Source of the DNA: Sporosarcina aquimarina
GTDB taxonomy: Bacteria > Bacillota > Bacilli > Bacillales_A > Planococcaceae
Length of the DNA: 64,000 nucleotides
Assembly: GCF_023715615.1 (NCBI RefSeq)
Contig: NZ_JAMBOM010000001.1
Coordinates: 868,001-932,000, forward strand
Reading direction: 5' to 3'
This document shows positions 47,928 to 55,197 of this stretch, piece after piece; the stretch's first letter is position 1; every line of letters starts with the position of its first letter. The notes under the pieces are model-generated. The model saw only the letters and a list, made by a program, of their open reading frames with translations. It was not told the origin of the DNA and ran no database searches. Position numbers and translations under genes: made by a program.

Positions 47928-49956
47928 GCCTGTTACCGTACTAAAAGGAATTGGCAAGTCAGCTGGCGAGCAGCTGGAAAAGCTAGGTGTTGAAACAATT
48001 GAAGAATTAGTTATGATGTTTCCATACAGGCATGAGGATTTTAGACTGAAAGATTTGTCTGAAACCCCTCACGAGGAACGTGTAACGATTGAAGGACGGG
48101 TGGAGAGTGTTCCATCCGTCCTGTTTACCGGGAAGAAACGTTCTCGGATGCAAATTCAGTTGTTAGTCGGAAACCATCTTGTTAAAGCGGTATTTTTCAA
48201 CCAACATTATTTAAAAGATCGGCTTCATCCAGGACAAATCGTGACCATCACAGGGAAATGGGATCGAGGCAGACAGCTCATTAATGTGAGCAATTTTAAA
48301 GACGGACCAAAAATCGGACAAGCTGACTTTGAACCTGTTTATAGTTTGAAGGGTGTTGTTAAACAGCCGACGTTCAGAAGATGGATGAGGACAGCGTTGG
48401 ACGATGTCGTGCATGAAATTCCCGAAACGTTGCCTGTGCAGTTGCTAGACTCTTATAAACTTCCAGGAATAGCGGAAACGCTTGAAATGGTTCACTTTCC
48501 GAACAGTCCAGAAGACGTGAAACAGGCACGACGTCGTGTTGTGTATGAAGAGTTGCTGCACTTTCAGTTGAAAATGGCTGCGCTCAAGAAAGTGCGTAAA
48601 GCGGCAGGGAAAGGCACAACTATAATGTATGATCTGGAGAAGTTGAAGCAATTCATCTCCAGTCTGCCGTTCGAGCTGACAGGCGCTCAAAAACGGGTGG
48701 TCAATGAGTTATGTGCAGAGCTGAAAAGCCCATTACGTATGAATCGTCTGCTTCAAGGAGATGTAGGCTCCGGCAAGACGGTTGTAGCAGCCATTGCGCT
48801 ATATGCCGCTATCACGGCAGGTTTCCAAGGAGCTCTCATGGCGCCGACAGAAATTTTGGCGGAACAACACGCCGAGACACTGGCTAGTTGGCTCGAGCCA
48901 GTTGGCGTAAAGGTGGCGTTCTTGTCAGGATCTACAAAGGGAAAAGTACGACGTGAAATTATAGCTCGACTTGAAAGTGGAGAAATCGATTTGCTCATTG
49001 GTACGCATGCCCTTATTCAACCAGATGTGAACTTTCATAGGCTTGGTCTGGTCATCACGGATGAACAACACCGATTCGGGGTTGAACAGCGTCGTGTTCT
49101 TCGTGACAAAGGGGAGAGTCCGGATGTCCTCTTTATGACGGCGACGCCTATTCCAAGGACACTTGCAATTACTGTGTTCGGTGAAATGGATGTTTCCTTG
49201 CTAGATGAAATGCCAGCAGGACGAAAAGAGATTGAGACCCACTGGTTGAAAGAAGATTCACTCGCACCAGTTCTGCGTCGAATGGAAAAAGAATTGCAAG
49301 CGGGTAGGCAAGCATATGTCATTTGTCCACTCATAGAGGAATCTGATACGTTGGACGTACAGAATGCTGTTGATGTTTTCAACCAGCTTTCCACGTATTT
49401 TTCAGGTCGCTTTACTGTAGGACTTATGCATGGAAGACTTCACTCCGATGAAAAAGATGAAGTTATGCGAGATTTCAGTGAAGGAAAGATCAATTGCTTA
49501 GTGTCGACGACTGTTGTCGAAGTAGGTGTGAACGTGCCGAATGCGACATTTATGCTGATCTATGACGCGACACGCTTTGGCCTGGCTCAGCTCCATCAAT
49601 TGAGAGGGCGTGTCGGTCGTGGTGCTGATCAATCGTATTGTGTTTTATTAGCCGATCCGAAGACTGAAGAAGGTAAAGAGCGCATGATGACGATGGCTGA
49701 AACGAATGATGGTTTTTTATTGGCTGAAAAAGATCTTGAGCTCCGTGGCTCGGGCGACTTTTTCGGGAAGAAGCAAAGTGGATTGCCCGAATTTAAAATG
49801 GCGGATTTAATCCATGATTATCGTGCGTTGGAAACGGCTCGGCAAGATGCAGAACGTTTGCTTGAAATGGATTCGTTTTGGACAGAGGCTGATTATAAGA
49901 ACCTCCGGACAACTGTGGAAGAATCAGGTGTATTGCAAAATGAGCGCATTGATTAA
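47908..49956 (+). CDS. recG: RecG, ATP-dependent DNA helicase of branched DNA
   Basis: 682-residue helicase (B. subtilis 682) that remodels stalled forks and Holliday-type junctions. The N-terminal wedge/OB domain is at about 60-150, Walker A is GDVGSGKTVVA, then APTEILAEQH, DEQHRFGV, and the helicase C domain with QLRGRVGRG and the RecG-specific tail. The GTG start at 47908 lies 4-5 nt after AAGGAA within the sdaAA end. A longer frame from upstream is not conserved. The terminator that follows also carries the fapR promoter. Confidence 0.97.
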   Translation: MTRSLSEPVTVLKGIGKSAGEQLEKLGVETIEELVMMFPYRHEDFRLKDLSETPHEERVTIEGRVESVPSVLFTGKKRSRMQIQLLVGNHLVKAVFFNQHYLKDRLHPGQIVTITGKWDRGRQLINVSNFKDGPKIGQADFEPVYSLKGVVKQPTFRRWMRTALDDVVHEIPETLPVQLLDSYKLPGIAETLEMVHFPNSPEDVKQARRRVVYEELLHFQLKMAALKKVRKAAGKGTTIMYDLEKLKQFISSLPFELTGAQKRVVNELCAELKSPLRMNRLLQGDVGSGKTVVAAIALYAAITAGFQGALMAPTEILAEQHAETLASWLEPVGVKVAFLSGSTKGKVRREIIARLESGEIDLLIGTHALIQPDVNFHRLGLVITDEQHRFGVEQRRVLRDKGESPDVLFMTATPIPRTLAITVFGEMDVSLLDEMPAGRKEIETHWLKEDSLAPVLRRMEKELQAGRQAYVICPLIEESDTLDVQNAVDVFNQLSTYFSGRFTVGLMHGRLHSDEKDEVMRDFSEGKINCLVSTTVVEVGVNVPNATFMLIYDATRFGLAQLHQLRGRVGRGADQSYCVLLADPKTEEGKERMMTMAETNDGFLLAEKDLELRGSGDFFGKKQSGLPEFKMADLIHDYRALETARQDAERLLEMDSFWTEADYKNLRTTVEESGVLQNERID

Positions 49957-50009
49957 CAACTAAATAAGGTATCTTTATTTTTGAAAGTAGTTATGCAAAG
50001 AGAATTTTG

Positions 50010-50048
50010 GAATGCTAAGAGAATGTCTCCTCTTGCATTCTTTTTTTT
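50010..50048 (+). terminator. Intrinsic terminator after recG
   Basis: GAATGC (50010-50015) / GCATTC (50035-50040) with an inner AAGAG/CTCTT helix and one bulged T, then eight T. Confidence 0.88.
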
Positions 50049-50061
50049 ATCTTTATATACT
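50033..50061 (+). promoter_or_regulatory. Sigma-A promoter of the fapR operon
   Basis: TTGCAT (50033-50038) lies in the right arm of the recG terminator. After 17 nt comes TATACT (50056-50061). The start of transcription falls near 50068, inside the FapR operator. Confidence 0.65.
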
Positions 50062-50065
50062 GTTA

Positions 50066-50082
50066 CTATTACCAAGTGCTAA
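50066..50082 (+). promoter_or_regulatory. Candidate FapR operator
   Basis: The 17-mer read on the minus strand is TTAGCACTTGGTAATAG. It agrees at 12 of 17 positions with the known operator form TTAGTACCTGATACTAA. It covers the predicted transcription start, as in autoregulated fapR genes. Confidence 0.5.
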
Positions 50083-50098
50083 ACGTGAGGAGTGACTT

Positions 50099-50680
50099 AT
50101 GTTGCGAGTACCTAAAAAAGATCGTCAGCATCAGCTGGCACAGCTGTTGGATGATACTCCTTTTTTAACTGATGAGGAAATCGCACAGCACTTCAGCGTG
50201 AGCGTGCAGACCATTCGGCTAGATCGACTTGAATGCGGAATTCCTGAACTGAGAGAACGCATGAGGACCGCAGCGACCGAAACAATTGCGGATAAAGTAA
50301 AAGCGCTGCAACAAGAAGAAGTGATCGGAGAAATCATCGATATCGAATTGGATAGCAAAGCACTATCAATTCTCGATATTACACCATTTCACGTGTTCCA
50401 AAAAAGTGGCATTGCCCGTGGACACCATTTGTTTGGACAAGCGAATTCACTAGCTGTTGCTGTTCTTGACGATGAGCTCGCACTTACGGCGAAGTCTGTG
50501 CTACACTTTGTCAAGCCGGTTAAAGCGGGAGATCGTGTCATTGCTCGAGCGATTGTCCGTGAAAAAAGAGACAAACGGACAGTTGTCGATGTGACCTCCA
50601 CAGTTGGTGATGAAAAGGTCTTCAGCGGTGAATTTCAAATGTATCGCTCGACTGGAATGAGTCAGGAGGAAGTTGAATGA
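50099..50680 (+). CDS. fapR: FapR, malonyl-CoA-responsive repressor of lipid synthesis
   Basis: 193-residue repressor: an N-terminal DeoR-like helix-turn-helix (about 20-60, [20 protein letters not shown]) and a C-terminal hot-dog fold that binds malonyl-CoA ([36 protein letters not shown]). It represses fap and other lipid genes until malonyl-CoA rises. Start ATG 50099 after GAGGAGTGAC. First gene of a coupled operon; the stop overlaps plsX. Confidence 0.97.
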   Translation: MLRVPKKDRQHQLAQLLDDTPFLTDEEIAQHFSVSVQTIRLDRLECGIPELRERMRTAATETIADKVKALQQEEVIGEIIDIELDSKALSILDITPFHVFQKSGIARGHHLFGQANSLAVAVLDDELALTAKSVLHFVKPVKAGDRVIARAIVREKRDKRTVVDVTSTVGDEKVFSGEFQMYRSTGMSQEEVE

Positions 50681-51669
50681 AAATTGCAGTAGACGCGATG
50701 GGCGGCGACCATGCTCCAAAAGAAATCATTGCAGGCGTAATGCAGAGTCTTCAAGAATATAACGATATACATATACAGCTGTTTGGCGACGAGGAAAAAA
50801 TGAAGCCTTATTTAGCAGCACACGACCGGTTAACCGTTCATCATTGTAGCGAGGTCGTTACCTCGGATGATGAACCTGTAAAAGCGGTCCGAAGAAAGAA
50901 AGATGCATCTATGGTCCGTATGGCGAAAGCTGTCAATGACGGAGAAGCAGATGCTTGTGTATCAGCAGGAAACACAGGTGCCTTAATGGCTGCTGGGTTG
51001 TTCATCGTCGGTCGAATTAATGGTATTGAAAGACCTGCACTTGCACCAACGCTTCCAACAATTGGTGGAGAGGGATTCGTTTTGCTTGACGTTGGAGCGA
51101 ATGCGGACGCAAAACCGAGCCAACTCGTTCAATATGCGATTATGGGAAGTATTTATGCAGAAAAAGTTCGTGGTATTCAAAATCCGCGAGTTGGCTTATT
51201 GAATATCGGGACAGAAGCAGGAAAAGGAAATGACTTAACAAAAGCAACATATGAGGAATTAATGAAAGCCCCCCTTAACTTTATCGGGAATATTGAAGCT
51301 CGTGATTTGTTGACAGGGACAACTGATGTAGCAGTAACCGATGGGTTTACTGGAAACATGGTATTGAAAACGATTGAAGGAACAGCTTCAGGTCTGTTTT
51401 CTATGATTAAAGATGTGTTTGCATCTTCCATTAAAACAAAACTCTCTGCAGCACTTGTTAAAGACGATTTGCGCGGCTTGAAAAAGCAGATGGATTATAC
51501 AGAGTATGGTGGAGCGGGGTTATTCGGTTTGAACGCCCCCGTAATTAAAGCACATGGATCATCCAATGCAAATGCTGTGAAAAATGCTATCCGGCAGGCA
51601 CGGATCATGGCGGAACATCACGTTAGTGAAACAATTCGTGAAACCATTAAAGAGGAGGAGACACGATGA
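50677..51669 (+). CDS. plsX: PlsX, phosphate acyltransferase
   Basis: 330-residue enzyme that converts acyl-ACP to acyl phosphate for PlsY. The start [14 protein letters not shown] and the segments [35 protein letters not shown] and [15 protein letters not shown] are typical. It is a peripheral membrane protein. ATG 50677 overlaps the fapR stop, with AGGAGGAAG just upstream; the stop overlaps fabD. Confidence 0.98.
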   Translation: MKIAVDAMGGDHAPKEIIAGVMQSLQEYNDIHIQLFGDEEKMKPYLAAHDRLTVHHCSEVVTSDDEPVKAVRRKKDASMVRMAKAVNDGEADACVSAGNTGALMAAGLFIVGRINGIERPALAPTLPTIGGEGFVLLDVGANADAKPSQLVQYAIMGSIYAEKVRGIQNPRVGLLNIGTEAGKGNDLTKATYEELMKAPLNFIGNIEARDLLTGTTDVAVTDGFTGNMVLKTIEGTASGLFSMIKDVFASSIKTKLSAALVKDDLRGLKKQMDYTEYGGAGLFGLNAPVIKAHGSSNANAVKNAIRQARIMAEHHVSETIRETIKEEETR

Positions 51670-52607
51670 CAAAGGTAGCATTACTATTCCCCGGACAAGG
51701 CTCCCAAAAAGTGGGCATGGGTGTTGAATTAGCAGCACAAGAAGGAAGTCAGCATTTTTTTGAAACAGCAGATCGAGAATTAGGATTCGGATTAAGCGAA
51801 TTGATAACAGACGGGCCACAGGAAGAATTGACAGTTACATATAATGCTCAACCAGCATTGTTAACTGTAGGAGCCATGATATCTGACCGTTTGAAAGAGG
51901 CTGGAATTCTGGCTTCCTTTACAGCGGGGCATAGCCTGGGAGAGTATACAGCGCTTTACGCTTCGGGAGTTCTTACTTTTGAAGATGCAGTGAAAACGGT
52001 ACACAAACGTGGATTATTCATGAACGAGGCAATGCCTGCAGGTGAAGGGGCGATGGCGGCGATTCTAGGACTTGATTTAGAAACTTTGACAGAAGTGACG
52101 AAAGCGGTCACTGCTGAAGGGAATCTTGTTCAGCCAGCTAATCTCAACTGCCCAGGGCAAGTTGTTATTTCTGGAACAAAAGCAGGAGTGGATGAAGCGT
52201 GTATCCGGTTGAAAGAGGCAGGAGCTAAACGTGCCCTCATGCTTGACGTTAGTGGTCCATTCCATTCAGAACTAATGCGTCCAGCAGCAGGAAAACTTGG
52301 TGAAGTGCTAGAAAGTATAGATATGAATAAAGCGGACGTTCCAGTCATTGCCAATGTGACAGCGCAACCCGTAACAGAAAGCATTGAAATAAAACGTTTG
52401 TTAATCGAACAGTTATCGTCACCAGTACGATGGGAAGAATCCGTTCGTCAAATGCTAGAATTAGGGGTAACGCAATTCATAGAGTGCGGACCTGGGAAAG
52501 TGTTGAGCGGCCTTGTTCGTAAAATCGACAGAAGTGCAACGGTTTGGCCAGTATACGATGAAGAGACACTAAATGCAGTGGTAGAAGCGTCGAAGGAGTG
52601 GTCGTAA
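51666..52607 (+). CDS. fabD: Malonyl-CoA:ACP transacylase
   Basis: 313-residue transacylase that loads malonyl onto ACP. The start LLFPGQGSQ, nucleophile Ser90 in GHSLGEY, the conserved Arg nearby and catalytic His200 in GPFHSELM are all seen. ATG 51666 overlaps plsX with AGAGGAGGAGAC upstream. The stop shares a base with fabG (TAATG). Confidence 0.98.
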   Translation: MTKVALLFPGQGSQKVGMGVELAAQEGSQHFFETADRELGFGLSELITDGPQEELTVTYNAQPALLTVGAMISDRLKEAGILASFTAGHSLGEYTALYASGVLTFEDAVKTVHKRGLFMNEAMPAGEGAMAAILGLDLETLTEVTKAVTAEGNLVQPANLNCPGQVVISGTKAGVDEACIRLKEAGAKRALMLDVSGPFHSELMRPAAGKLGEVLESIDMNKADVPVIANVTAQPVTESIEIKRLLIEQLSSPVRWEESVRQMLELGVTQFIECGPGKVLSGLVRKIDRSATVWPVYDEETLNAVVEASKEWS

Positions 52608-53353
52608 TGGGAAAGTTTGCAGGGAAAACAGCAGTTGTAACAGGTGCGTCTAGAGGGATTGGTCGTGAAGTGGCCTTATTACTCGCTCGTGAAGGTGCAA
52701 ATGTGACAGTTAACTACAGCGGAAGCCAGGAACGAGCAGAACAAGTTGTTCACGAAATCGAAACGAATGGTGGAAAAGCGATCGCTGTTCAAGCGGATGT
52801 GACATCAGCAGATAGTGTGAAAGCTCTTATGGATCAAACCATTGAGACATTCGGGTCGATTGATCTCCTTGTCAATAATGCAGGAATCACAAAAGATAAT
52901 TTACTCATGCGTATGAAAGAAAACGAGTGGGATGCGGTTGTCGATACGAATTTAAAAGGCGTTTTCTTATGCACGAAAGCGGTATCTAGACAGATGATGA
53001 AGCAACGTGCGGGTCGTATCGTGAATATGGCATCAGTTGTTGGAATTGCTGGTAACCCAGGTCAAGCAAACTATGTAGCTGCGAAGGCCGGCGTGATTGG
53101 ACTGACGAAAACGACAGCCAAAGAACTGGCATCTCGTGGAATTACGGTCAATGCAGTCGCACCGGGATTCATCACCACAGACATGACAGATGCATTAGGG
53201 GATGACACGAAAGATCAGTTGCTCAGTGGGATTCCATTAGGATCATTAGGACACCCTGAAGATGTTGCAAAAGCAGTTGCTTTCTTCTTGTCTGATGATG
53301 CGTCTTATGTAACTGGACAAGTATTGAATGTAGATGGCGGCATGGTGATGTAA
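52607..53353 (+). CDS. fabG: 3-oxoacyl-ACP reductase
   Basis: 248-residue short-chain dehydrogenase that reduces beta-ketoacyl-ACP with [14 protein letters not shown] binds the cofactor, NNAG follows, and the catalytic triad is Ser143, Tyr156 and Lys160 (YVAAK). PGFITTDMT and the C-terminal DGGMVM complete the family pattern. ATG 52607 lies 6 nt after GAAGGAGTGG. In B. subtilis acpP follows closely; here 713 nt of repeats intervene. Confidence 0.98.
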   Translation: MGKFAGKTAVVTGASRGIGREVALLLAREGANVTVNYSGSQERAEQVVHEIETNGGKAIAVQADVTSADSVKALMDQTIETFGSIDLLVNNAGITKDNLLMRMKENEWDAVVDTNLKGVFLCTKAVSRQMMKQRAGRIVNMASVVGIAGNPGQANYVAAKAGVIGLTKTTAKELASRGITVNAVAPGFITTDMTDALGDDTKDQLLSGIPLGSLGHPEDVAKAVAFFLSDDASYVTGQVLNVDGGMVM

Positions 53354-53401
53354 GAGGGTTTCGTTTTTAATCTCTTGAATTAGGATTTTTTGACTTGATG
53401 G

Positions 53402-53436
53402 GGTCGTCCTAAACGGCCGCATCCGCTTTTTGTACG
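53402..53436 (+). repeat. Partial repeat unit (3' end only)
   Basis: GTCGTCCTAAACGGCCGCAT followed by CCGCTTTTTG resembles the last 35 nt of units 3 and 5 (CCCGTCGCCCTTAACGGCTG type). Its 5' part is missing, so the array has lost or never had the first copy's left half. Confidence 0.75.
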
Positions 53437-53559
53437 ATCCAGCTCCGGCAGCCAGGGGCTCGGGGTTGCTTCAGAGAAACCGACAAGGTAAAGAGCACCT
53501 TGACGGTTTCTCTTCCAGCACCTGTCGCCCCTAATCAGGCTGCCTGCGCTTTTTGCATG
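53437..53559 (+). repeat. Array unit 1 (type A)
   Basis: Outer stem GGCAGCC (53447-53453) / GGCTGCC (53538-53544) and AGGGGC (53454-53459) / GCCCCT (53527-53532). Inner hairpin of 17-nt arms (53473-53489 / 53497-53513, one A-A mismatch) with loop AAAGAGC. TTTTT ends it at 53554. Confidence 0.9.
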
Positions 53560-53683
53560 ATCCAGCTCCGGTGGCCAGAGGCTCGGGGTCGCTTCGGAAT
53601 ATGAAAACAGGACAGGGAGCGTCCTGTTGTTCAATTCCTCCAGCGCCTGTCGCCTCTACACGGCCACCTACGCTTTACTCTTA
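53560..53683 (+). repeat. Array unit 2 (type B)
   Basis: Outer stem GGTGGCC (53570-53576) / GGCCACC (53662-53668) and AGAGGC (53577-53582) / GCCTCT (53652-53657). Inner stem AACAGGAC (53606-53613) / GTCCTGTT (53621-53628), loop AGGGAGC. Both outer helices differ from type A by paired changes. Confidence 0.9.
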
Positions 53684-53804
53684 ATCCAGCTCCTGCAGCC
53701 AGGGATCGGGGTCGTTTCGGAAGGAAAAACAGGACAAAGAGCGTCCTGCTGTTTCCTTCCTCCAACGCCCGTCGCCCTTAACGGCTGCATCCGCTTTTTG
53801 CACA
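53684..53804 (+). repeat. Array unit 3 (type C)
   Basis: Outer stem GCAGCC (53695-53700) / GGCTGC (53783-53788) and AGGG / CCCT. Inner stem GGAAGGAAA (53719-53727) and CAGGAC (53730-53735) against GTCCTG (53743-53748) and TTTCCTTCC (53752-53760), loop AAAGAGC. TTTTT follows. Confidence 0.9.
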
Positions 53805-53927
53805 ATCCAGCTCCGGCAGCCAGGGGCTCGGGGTTGCTTCAGAGAAACCGACAAGGTAAAGAGCACCTTGACGGTTTCTCTTCCAGCACCTGTCGCCCCT
53901 AATCAGGCTGCCTGCGCTTTTCTAATA
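53805..53927 (+). repeat. Array unit 4 (type A copy)
   Basis: Identical to unit 1 from ATCCAGCTCC through GCCTGCGCTTTT; only the last few bases before unit 5 differ. Confidence 0.9.
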
Positions 53928-54048
53928 ATCCAGCTCCTGCAGCCAGGGCTCGGGGTCGTTTCGGAAGGAAAAACAGGACAAAGAGCGTCCTGCTGTTTCC
54001 TTCCTCCAACGCCCGTCGCCCTTAACGGCTGCATCCGCTTTTTACTTT
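53928..54048 (+). repeat. Array unit 5 (type C copy)
   Basis: Identical to unit 3 except one base (GGGCTCGGG against GGGATCGGG) and the end after the T-run. Its T-run stops about 7 nt before the acpP ribosome site AAAGGAGGTGA. Confidence 0.9.
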
Positions 54049-54066
54049 GAAAGGAGGTGAATTACA

Positions 54067-54303
54067 TTGGCTACAGTTTTAGAGCGTGTTACTAAGGTAG
54101 TTGTCGACCGTTTGGGAGTCGATGAAAGCGAAGTGAAACCAGAAGCTTCTTTCACTGATGATCTTGGTGCTGACTCATTGGATGTTGTTGAATTGGTTAT
54201 GGAATTAGAAGACGAATTCGACATGGAAATTTCTGATGATGATGCTGAAAAAATCAGTACTGTTGGAAGTGCTGTCTCATATATCGAAGAAAAAACTAAA
54301 TGA
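54067..54303 (+). CDS. acpP: Acyl carrier protein
   Basis: 78-residue acidic carrier; the 4'-phosphopantetheine site is Ser37 in GADSLD, followed by the helix II recognition sequence [16 protein letters not shown]. It holds growing acyl chains for all fatty acid synthesis steps and serves as donor for PlsX. The start is TTG 54067, about 7 nt after a full AAAGGAGGTGA. An abundant protein starting with TTG behind a full-strength ribosome site is notable. The repeat array separates it from fabG; a terminator follows. Confidence 0.98.
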   Translation: MATVLERVTKVVVDRLGVDESEVKPEASFTDDLGADSLDVVELVMELEDEFDMEISDDDAEKISTVGSAVSYIEEKTK

Positions 54304-54313
54304 GTATAGCACA

Positions 54314-54357
54314 GAGACTCTTTCGACCGTTCACATTAGGTCGGGAGTGTCTCTTTT
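54314..54357 (+). terminator. Intrinsic terminator after acpP
   Basis: 15-nt arms GAGACTCTTTCGACC / GGTCGGGAGTGTCTC pair with one mismatch around a 10-nt loop, then TTTT. Confidence 0.83.
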
Positions 54358-54427
54358 CTATTTTGCACTACGCTAGCGGACAAGGTAGAATAAAGAGGAA
54401 CTTGTTAAAGAAGGGCGGATTTATTGA

Positions 54428-55195
54428 ATGACGACGAACAAAAGAGTAAAAGATAAGCCAGCTAAAACCGTGTTACCAGTAGCGGTTCGAAAAAAGTTTG
54501 AGGAACTGCAAGAACGACTTGATGTTCGCTTTCAGAATGTATTCTTGCTGTACAATGCCTTTACCCATTCATCCTATGTGAATGAGCACCGAGGTAAGAA
54601 ATTCTCGGACAATGAACGGTTGGAGTTTTTAGGAGATGCCGTGCTAGAACTGGCAGTGTCGCAATATTTGTTTGCAACTGAACCCAACAAAAGTGAAGGA
54701 GAGTTGACGAAGTTGCGCGCGGCAATTGTTTGTGAACCGTCTCTCGTGACGTTCTCTACGGAGCTTAACTTTGGAGACTATATCCTTTTAGGAAAAGGTG
54801 AAGAACTGACTGGAGGACGCACACGACCTGCTCTACTAGCAGATGTGTTTGAAGCATTTATCGGAGCTCTTTATCTCGATCAAGGATTTGAAGTGTCGAT
54901 TGATTTTCTAGAACGTACGGTATTCCCTAAAATTGGACTTGGAGCTTTTTCGCATGTGATGGATTACAAAAGCCGGTTACAAGAAATTGTCCAACAGACA
55001 AATCATGGGCAGCTTAACTATCGGATTGTTGAAGAATCAGGTCCTGCACATGCGAAAAAGTTTCTCACATACGTACAGCTTGGAGACGCAAAACTTGGAG
55101 AAGGTATCGGAAGATCGAAAAAAGAAGCTGAACAGGAAGCGGCTCGTCAGGCGATCCAGCAGTTATTGGATGAGCATACGAAAGAGGAGAGCTGA
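54428..55195 (+). CDS. rnc: Ribonuclease III
   Basis: 255-residue double-strand-specific endonuclease (B. subtilis 249) that processes rRNA precursors and structured RNAs. The signature [12 protein letters not shown] carries catalytic acidic residues; a second acidic site lies in [12 protein letters not shown]. The double-stranded RNA-binding domain is at about 182-250 ([27 protein letters not shown]). ATG 54428 follows AAGAAGGGCGGA. The smc start is 2 nt after its stop. Confidence 0.96.
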   Translation: MTTNKRVKDKPAKTVLPVAVRKKFEELQERLDVRFQNVFLLYNAFTHSSYVNEHRGKKFSDNERLEFLGDAVLELAVSQYLFATEPNKSEGELTKLRAAIVCEPSLVTFSTELNFGDYILLGKGEELTGGRTRPALLADVFEAFIGALYLDQGFEVSIDFLERTVFPKIGLGAFSHVMDYKSRLQEIVQQTNHGQLNYRIVEESGPAHAKKFLTYVQLGDAKLGEGIGRSKKEAEQEAARQAIQQLLDEHTKEES

Positions 55196-55197
55196 AC

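Larger units (their letters stand above)
53354..54066 (+). repeat. Tandem array of structured ~122-nt repeats between fabG and acpP
   Basis: 713 nt with no credible gene hold one partial and five full tandem units (starts 53437, 53560, 53684, 53805, 53928), each beginning ATCCAGCTCC and ending with GCTTT. Each unit folds into an outer stem, a three-way or internal-loop region with conserved TCGGGGT and CCYGTCGCC, and a long inner hairpin with a 7-nt loop ARRGAGC. Units 1 and 4 are nearly identical, as are 3 and 5. The arms differ between unit types but stay paired. No sigma-A promoter was found in it, so acpP probably depends on read-through. Confidence 0.93.

Noticed and set aside
53437..54048. 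Considered as a CRISPR array or a T-box/riboswitch series
   Set aside because: Units are ~122 nt with no unique spacers, and no aptamer core of a known riboswitch is recognised; alternating copies are almost identical.
53380..54050. Several 60-91-codon frames on both strands within the fabG-acpP gap
   Set aside because: They run through the repeat units, recur with the repeats, lack ribosome sites, and are explained by the inverted, GC-rich structure.
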